Below the pieces are notes generated by a model. That model saw nothing but the letters and a program-made list of their open reading frames with translations. It ran no database searches and was not told where the DNA came from. Shown here in pieces: positions 6,488 to 8,738 of a stretch of 8,738 nt of DNA; the stretch's first letter is position 1, and each line of letters starts with the position of its first letter. A program made the position numbers and the translations under genes. The stretch is from DATKXU01 sp035528905 (GTDB lineage: Bacteria; Armatimonadota; UBA5829; DTJY01), in NCBI GenBank assembly GCA_035528905.1, contig DATKXU010000045.1:1-8738 (forward strand), written 5' to 3'.

Positions 6488-6559
6488 CGCAGCCGTAAAG
6501 GCTGCGGCTACCAGGAATGCTCGCGCGCGCACAAGGTAGCCGCAGGCTTCATGCCTGCG
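6488..6559. repeat. Nested pair of 7-bp hairpins inside a larger inverted repeat
   Basis: CGCAGCC/GGCTGCG (6488-6506, loop GTAAA) and CGCAGGC/GCCTGCG (6541-6559, loop TTCAT) are two similar hairpins. An 11-bp inverted repeat (CTGCGGCTACC at 6502-6512, GGTAGCCGCAG at 6535-6545) joins them, so the whole segment can fold either as two small hairpins or as one larger stem. This head-to-head pairing is the arrangement seen in REP doublets (BIME-like). Confidence 0.65.
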
Positions 6560-6563
6560 TTCT

Positions 6564-6597
6564 CCCGTTGTCGAGGGAAATCTTTTCCCTCGACCAG
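6564..6597 (+). repeat. 34-nt hairpin repeat, copy 2
   Basis: This is an exact second copy of 6371-6404 in direct orientation, starting 193 bp after the first. Its palindrome is 6570-6594. It lies 38 bp from the TIR gene stop, so the two copies bracket the cluster. Confidence 0.75.
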
Positions 6598-6605
6598 CTT
6601 CGCGC

Positions 6606-6627
6606 CCGGCCCTTGAGCGCGGGCCGG
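6606..6627 (-). terminator. Weak GC hairpin after the TIR/beta-helix gene
   Basis: CCGGCCC (6606-6612) and GGGCCGG (6621-6627) form a 7-bp stem with an 8-base loop, starting 7 bp after the leftward stop codon. No T tract follows, so termination is uncertain. The hairpin cluster beyond may contribute. Confidence 0.35.
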
Positions 6628-6634
6628 AACGGCG

Positions 6635-8122
6635 CTACTCGATATTGCCAGCGCGTTTGACGTTTGGCATGCTGTCGTCGGAAATTTCCCACGCGCCCCC
6701 GGCGCTATCGCGCAAGTCGTTGTCCTCAAAGTCGCCGCCGCCGCCATCGTAGACACAGACGGCCCGGAAACCATTCCCGTTGACCCGGTTGCGGCGAAGC
6801 GTGGGATCCCCACCTTTACTAATCGCTATCCCGTCGTGGGCGTTGCCGAATATATCGTTGTCTTCGAGAGTCCCCCGGCCGTTCTCGTAGACGGAGACCC
6901 CGCCTCCTCTCCCATGATAGATGCGGTTGCGGCGGAGAATTGGGTTGCCGCCTGTCTTGATCCCCACCCCGGCGGAAGCATTGCCGAAGATATCGTTGTC
7001 CTCGAGCGTTCCCTGGCCGTTCTCGTAGACGAAGACACCGCTTCGCTTCCCATCATGGACGCGGTTGCGGCGTAGCCGTGGGTCTGCGCCGCCGTGGATG
7101 GCAACGCAGGCCAGGCTCTCGCTGGAAATATCGCAGTCCTCCAGCTCCAGCCGCCCCTGGGCGATATCCACGCCGTACCAGTCGCCCTCGCCCACCTGCC
7201 TCAAAGTCAGGTTGGACACGCGGCCCATGGTCGTTTGGAACAGCAGGGCGTCCTTCCCGACGGCCCAGACCGTGATGTCATCCCGGTCGCCGTCGCCTAT
7301 AATCTCCAGCGGCTTCTCTATCACCAGTCCTTCTTCATAGCGACCCGGGCGCACGAGGATTCGGTCTCCGGGCTGAGCAGCTTCTATCGCGGCTGTGATG
7401 GTGGTGTAATCGCCATGATGAAGAGCATCAACCACACGTGTCCAGGGCTCGGTTTTGGCGGACGGGCCGCGCGGGGACTCGGCTAACTCGGCTGCGGATT
7501 CAGCCGGCCGCAATCGGTCCGCCTGCATCGCGCGGGGCAGGCTTGGGCGTCTCCCGGCAGCGCGGGGGCGTTTCCTCGCGGCGGCCGGCTTCCCTGTGGG
7601 GGCTTCCGCCGCCTGACGCTTTAGCCCCTCGCAGATTTGAGCGGCCAGCTCATCAAACGCCTTGCCGACCTGCAGCGATGTGAGCGGCTCGAACCGCAGC
7701 TCCCGCCAATCGGCCCACTGGCGCTTGGCAATCTCCTCCGCGAGCTTGTCGGTCTTCCGTTGCACCTGGTCATTCAGCAGGGGAGTGTCCTGGTAGTATA
7801 CGGGGAGGATGAGAGCGCTGCGTCCGAGCTTTTTCTCGCGCTTCAGGAACCCCTCCAGCTCCTTGCGGCACTCCTCGCTTTTGAAGAAGTTTGGAGTGAT
7901 GATAGGAATAAAGAACGTTGAGGCGTCGAGCGATTCCCCGATCCGCCGCCGCCCCTGCTCACCCCATTTGATGTCCTTGCGGTCCTGGAAGATTTCAAAT
8001 TTCTCGCCCGTCTGGAAGCACACCTCCTCGCTCAGCCGCTCGCGAAATTGGGTCAGCCGCCCCCGCTCGTGTTTATCGTCGAAGTGCGCGTAACTCATGA
8101 ACGCCGCCGGAGATAGTTTCAT
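6635..8122 (-). CDS. TIR domain fused to a right-handed beta-helix (PbH1) protein
   Basis: This encodes 495 residues. I chose the ATG at 8122 because GGGGG lies 9 bases upstream and the TIR fold then begins at once. An ATG at 8149 adds nine residues but has no ribosome binding site. Residues 3-150 are a TIR domain: FMSYAHFDD (8-16), IFQDRKDIKWGEQG (about 44-57), FFIPIITPNF and SEECRKEL (82-89), where Glu88 sits at the position of the catalytic Glu of NAD-cleaving TIRs. Residues 157-227 form a basic Ala/Pro/Arg linker. Residues 230-495 are a right-handed beta-helix: an N-cap (ITAAIEAAQPGDRILV, GDGDRDDIT) and coils with NRI/NDI turns in 46-residue units. There is no signal peptide or membrane segment, so the helix should be cytoplasmic. 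The TIR suggests a signalling or toxic NADase, perhaps antiviral. The helix could sense or oligomerise. No adjacent Thoeris-type partner is visible. Confidence 0.87.
   Translation of the reverse strand: MKLSPAAFMSYAHFDDKHERGRLTQFRERLSEEVCFQTGEKFEIFQDRKDIKWGEQGRRRIGESLDASTFFIPIITPNFFKSEECRKELEGFLKREKKLGRSALILPVYYQDTPLLNDQVQRKTDKLAEEIAKRQWADWRELRFEPLTSLQVGKAFDELAAQICEGLKRQAAEAPTGKPAAARKRPRAAGRRPSLPRAMQADRLRPAESAAELAESPRGPSAKTEPWTRVVDALHHGDYTTITAAIEAAQPGDRILVRPGRYEEGLVIEKPLEIIGDGDRDDITVWAVGKDALLFQTTMGRVSNLTLRQVGEGDWYGVDIAQGRLELEDCDISSESLACVAIHGGADPRLRRNRVHDGKRSGVFVYENGQGTLEDNDIFGNASAGVGIKTGGNPILRRNRIYHGRGGGVSVYENGRGTLEDNDIFGNAHDGIAISKGGDPTLRRNRVNGNGFRAVCVYDGGGGDFEDNDLRDSAGGAWEISDDSMPNVKRAGNIE
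6668..7081 (-). repeat. Three tandem 138-bp (46-residue) units in the beta-helix
   Basis: Units begin at Pro codons at 7081, 6943 and 6805, and the next in-phase Pro lies exactly 46 residues later. Units one and two are closely related in DNA: 6843-6902 and 6981-7040, offset by exactly 138 bases, match at 53 of 60 positions. Each unit holds two coils of about 23 residues (RRNR...YENG then LEDNDIFGN). Positions 7082-7219 form a more degenerate earlier unit of the same length. Confidence 0.8.
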
Positions 8123-8188
8123 GATCCGAAGCCCCCATTGCCACCGCATGGGCGATCTGCTCGCACCCTACGGGCGATCACCATAGTA

Positions 8189-8201
8189 GAGAATATTTCT
8201 C
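8189..8201. promoter_or_regulatory. AT-rich dyad in the divergent intergenic region
   Basis: GAGAA-TAT-TTCTC is a 13-bp perfect dyad between the divergent TIR/beta-helix and CorA-type genes, within the only AT-rich patch of the region (8183-8215). It could be an operator or part of a promoter: TATAAA at 8207-8212 is a possible rightward -10 without a good -35. This is speculative. Confidence 0.25.
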
Positions 8202-8219
8202 ACGCTTATAAACTTCGAT

Positions 8220-8297
8220 GACAGGCATGCGCATTCCTGCCTGCAAACGGGGCTTAGCCCTGCGCCTCAAGCTCCCATGCGTGGAGTTCAACTCCGC
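8220..8297. repeat. Hairpin-rich leader upstream of the CorA-type gene
   Basis: Short inverted repeats follow one another: CAGGCA/TGCCTG around 8222-8243, GGGGC/GCCCT around 8249-8261, and GGAGTT/AACTCC around a single base (8283-8295). The style resembles the cluster at 6377-6594, though the sequences differ. This run occupies most of the gap between the divergent genes. A further TACTCGT/ACGAGTA pair (8331-8337, 8353-8359) follows. Confidence 0.45.
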
Positions 8298-8354
8298 CAG
8301 GTCGAAACCGTCACAGCCCGCGCCAGTCGTTACTCGTCGCGCCCCACGATTCAC

Positions 8355-8390
8355 GAGTACGAGTACGAGTACGAGCAGGAGCAGGAGGAG
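8355..8390 (+). repeat. GAGTAC/GAGCAG hexamer tandem repeat
   Basis: Three GAGTAC units followed by two GAGCAG units run directly into AGGAGGAG. The last part provides an excellent Shine-Dalgarno for a GTG at 8394. If the gene instead starts at 8277, the tract encodes alternating Glu-Tyr then Glu-Gln. Confidence 0.7.
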
Positions 8391-8393
8391 ATC

Positions 8394-8738
8394 GTGCCCC
8401 CGCCGGGGAAATTCAAGGCGGAGAAGGCTGTTTGGGGAGAGTGCGGGTTTGCCGTGCTGACACTGTACGTTCACGAGAAGGACAAGCCGCTCGGGCGATT
8501 CGATGACCTGAGCAAGATCAGCGATCTGATAGCCGAGCCGACAACCGTGGTCTGGCTGGACGCGCTCGACCCCGATCGCGATGAGATGGACCTGCTTGCG
8601 AGCGAGTTCGGCTTCCATCCGCTGGCGATTGACGATTACTTCACGCCTCATCAGCGCCCGAAAGTAGACGAGTACCCCGGCTACTTCTTCATAGTGACCC
8701 ATTCCGCATCATATTCGCCCGATGAGATCATCCCCCAA
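8394..8738 (+). CDS. corA: CorA-family divalent metal ion channel, N-terminal part (runs off the window)
   Basis: The first 115 codons of a CorA-type Mg2+/Co2+ transporter are visible, and the frame is open to the right edge. The match is to the CorA cytoplasmic N-terminal domain: TVVWLDALDPDRDEM (51-65), LLASEFGFHPLAIDDY (67-82), QRPKVDEYPGYFFIV (87-101). The two membrane helices and the GMN motif would lie beyond the window. I prefer GTG 8394 because AGGAGG ends 5 bases before it. The only other upstream in-frame start, ATG 8277, lacks a ribosome binding site and would add 39 residues of low-complexity sequence (including the Glu-Tyr repeat) unlike CorA proteins. The gene is divergent from the TIR/beta-helix gene. 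A ZntB-like relative is possible, since the selectivity motif is not visible. Confidence 0.85.
   Translation, partial: MPPPGKFKAEKAVWGECGFAVLTLYVHEKDKPLGRFDDLSKISDLIAEPTTVVWLDALDPDRDEMDLLASEFGFHPLAIDDYFTPHQRPKVDEYPGYFFIVTHSASYSPDEIIPQ

Noticed and set aside
6371..6597. CRISPR array
   Set aside because: Only two identical repeats occur, each a full palindrome, 193 bp apart, with other hairpins between them. There is no regular spacing and no cas genes.
6635..8122. Thoeris system
   Set aside because: There is a TIR domain, but no ThsA-like (SIR2/SLOG) partner in the window, and Thoeris TIR proteins do not carry a beta-helix.
8178..8702. Leftward frame of 174 codons at the right end
   Set aside because: It is antisense to the CorA-type gene, and its Leu/Val run comes from reading the GAGTAC repeat backwards.

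Overview
This looks like a moderately GC-rich bacterial chromosome segment. Sampled lines of ligA are about 68% G+C. It carries ordinary housekeeping genes (NAD-dependent DNA ligase, a VanZ-like membrane protein, a DUF1844 protein, the start of a CorA-type metal channel) between accessory pieces. The sequence does not fix the phylum. Predicted promoters are sigma70-like and Shine-Dalgarno sites are clear. The mix of a putative secreted glycosidase-like lipoprotein, a TIR protein with a beta-helix, DUF1844 and many small hairpin repeats would suit a free-living environmental lineage such as Armatimonadota, Planctomycetota or relatives, but this is a guess.

Layout. Positions 1-214 hold the 3' end of an unrecognised rightward gene, which meets a leftward secreted TIM-barrel glycosidase-like gene (286-1719) at a strong shared hairpin (217-250). 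The glycosidase-like gene has its own sigma70-type promoter (1781-1809). From about 1906 to 3160 lies a lower-GC leftward block: an extended -10 promoter, a small ORF overlapping a ClpP/SppA-like serine protease of the SDH family, and then a 125-bp sequence with the layout of an integron attC site. I read this as a probable integron gene cassette sitting without a visible integrase. From 3347 to 6348 a rightward operon follows a near-perfect promoter: ligA, vanZ-like and DUF1844, tightly packed or overlapping. ligA carries an in-frame low-complexity insertion made partly of a heptanucleotide tandem repeat.

Positions 6349-6634 are a cluster of perfect small hairpins, bracketed by two identical 34-nt copies of one of them. 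It lies between the DUF1844 gene and the end of the leftward gene at 6635-8122, the most striking gene here: an N-terminal TIR domain fused through a basic Pro/Ala linker to a right-handed beta-helix built of 46-residue repeats. A second hairpin-rich leader (about 8189-8359) separates it from a divergent CorA-family gene that runs off the right edge.

How it fits together: the ligA operon is core metabolism. The cassette-like protease block and the TIR/beta-helix gene look like accessory cargo, and the hairpin repeats mark the seams between them. The best candidate for an undescribed system is the single-gene TIR/beta-helix protein. It could be a self-contained sensor-effector in which the cytoplasmic beta-helix recognises or assembles on a ligand and the TIR domain (conserved catalytic-type Glu) consumes NAD+ or makes a nucleotide signal. 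That function is inference.
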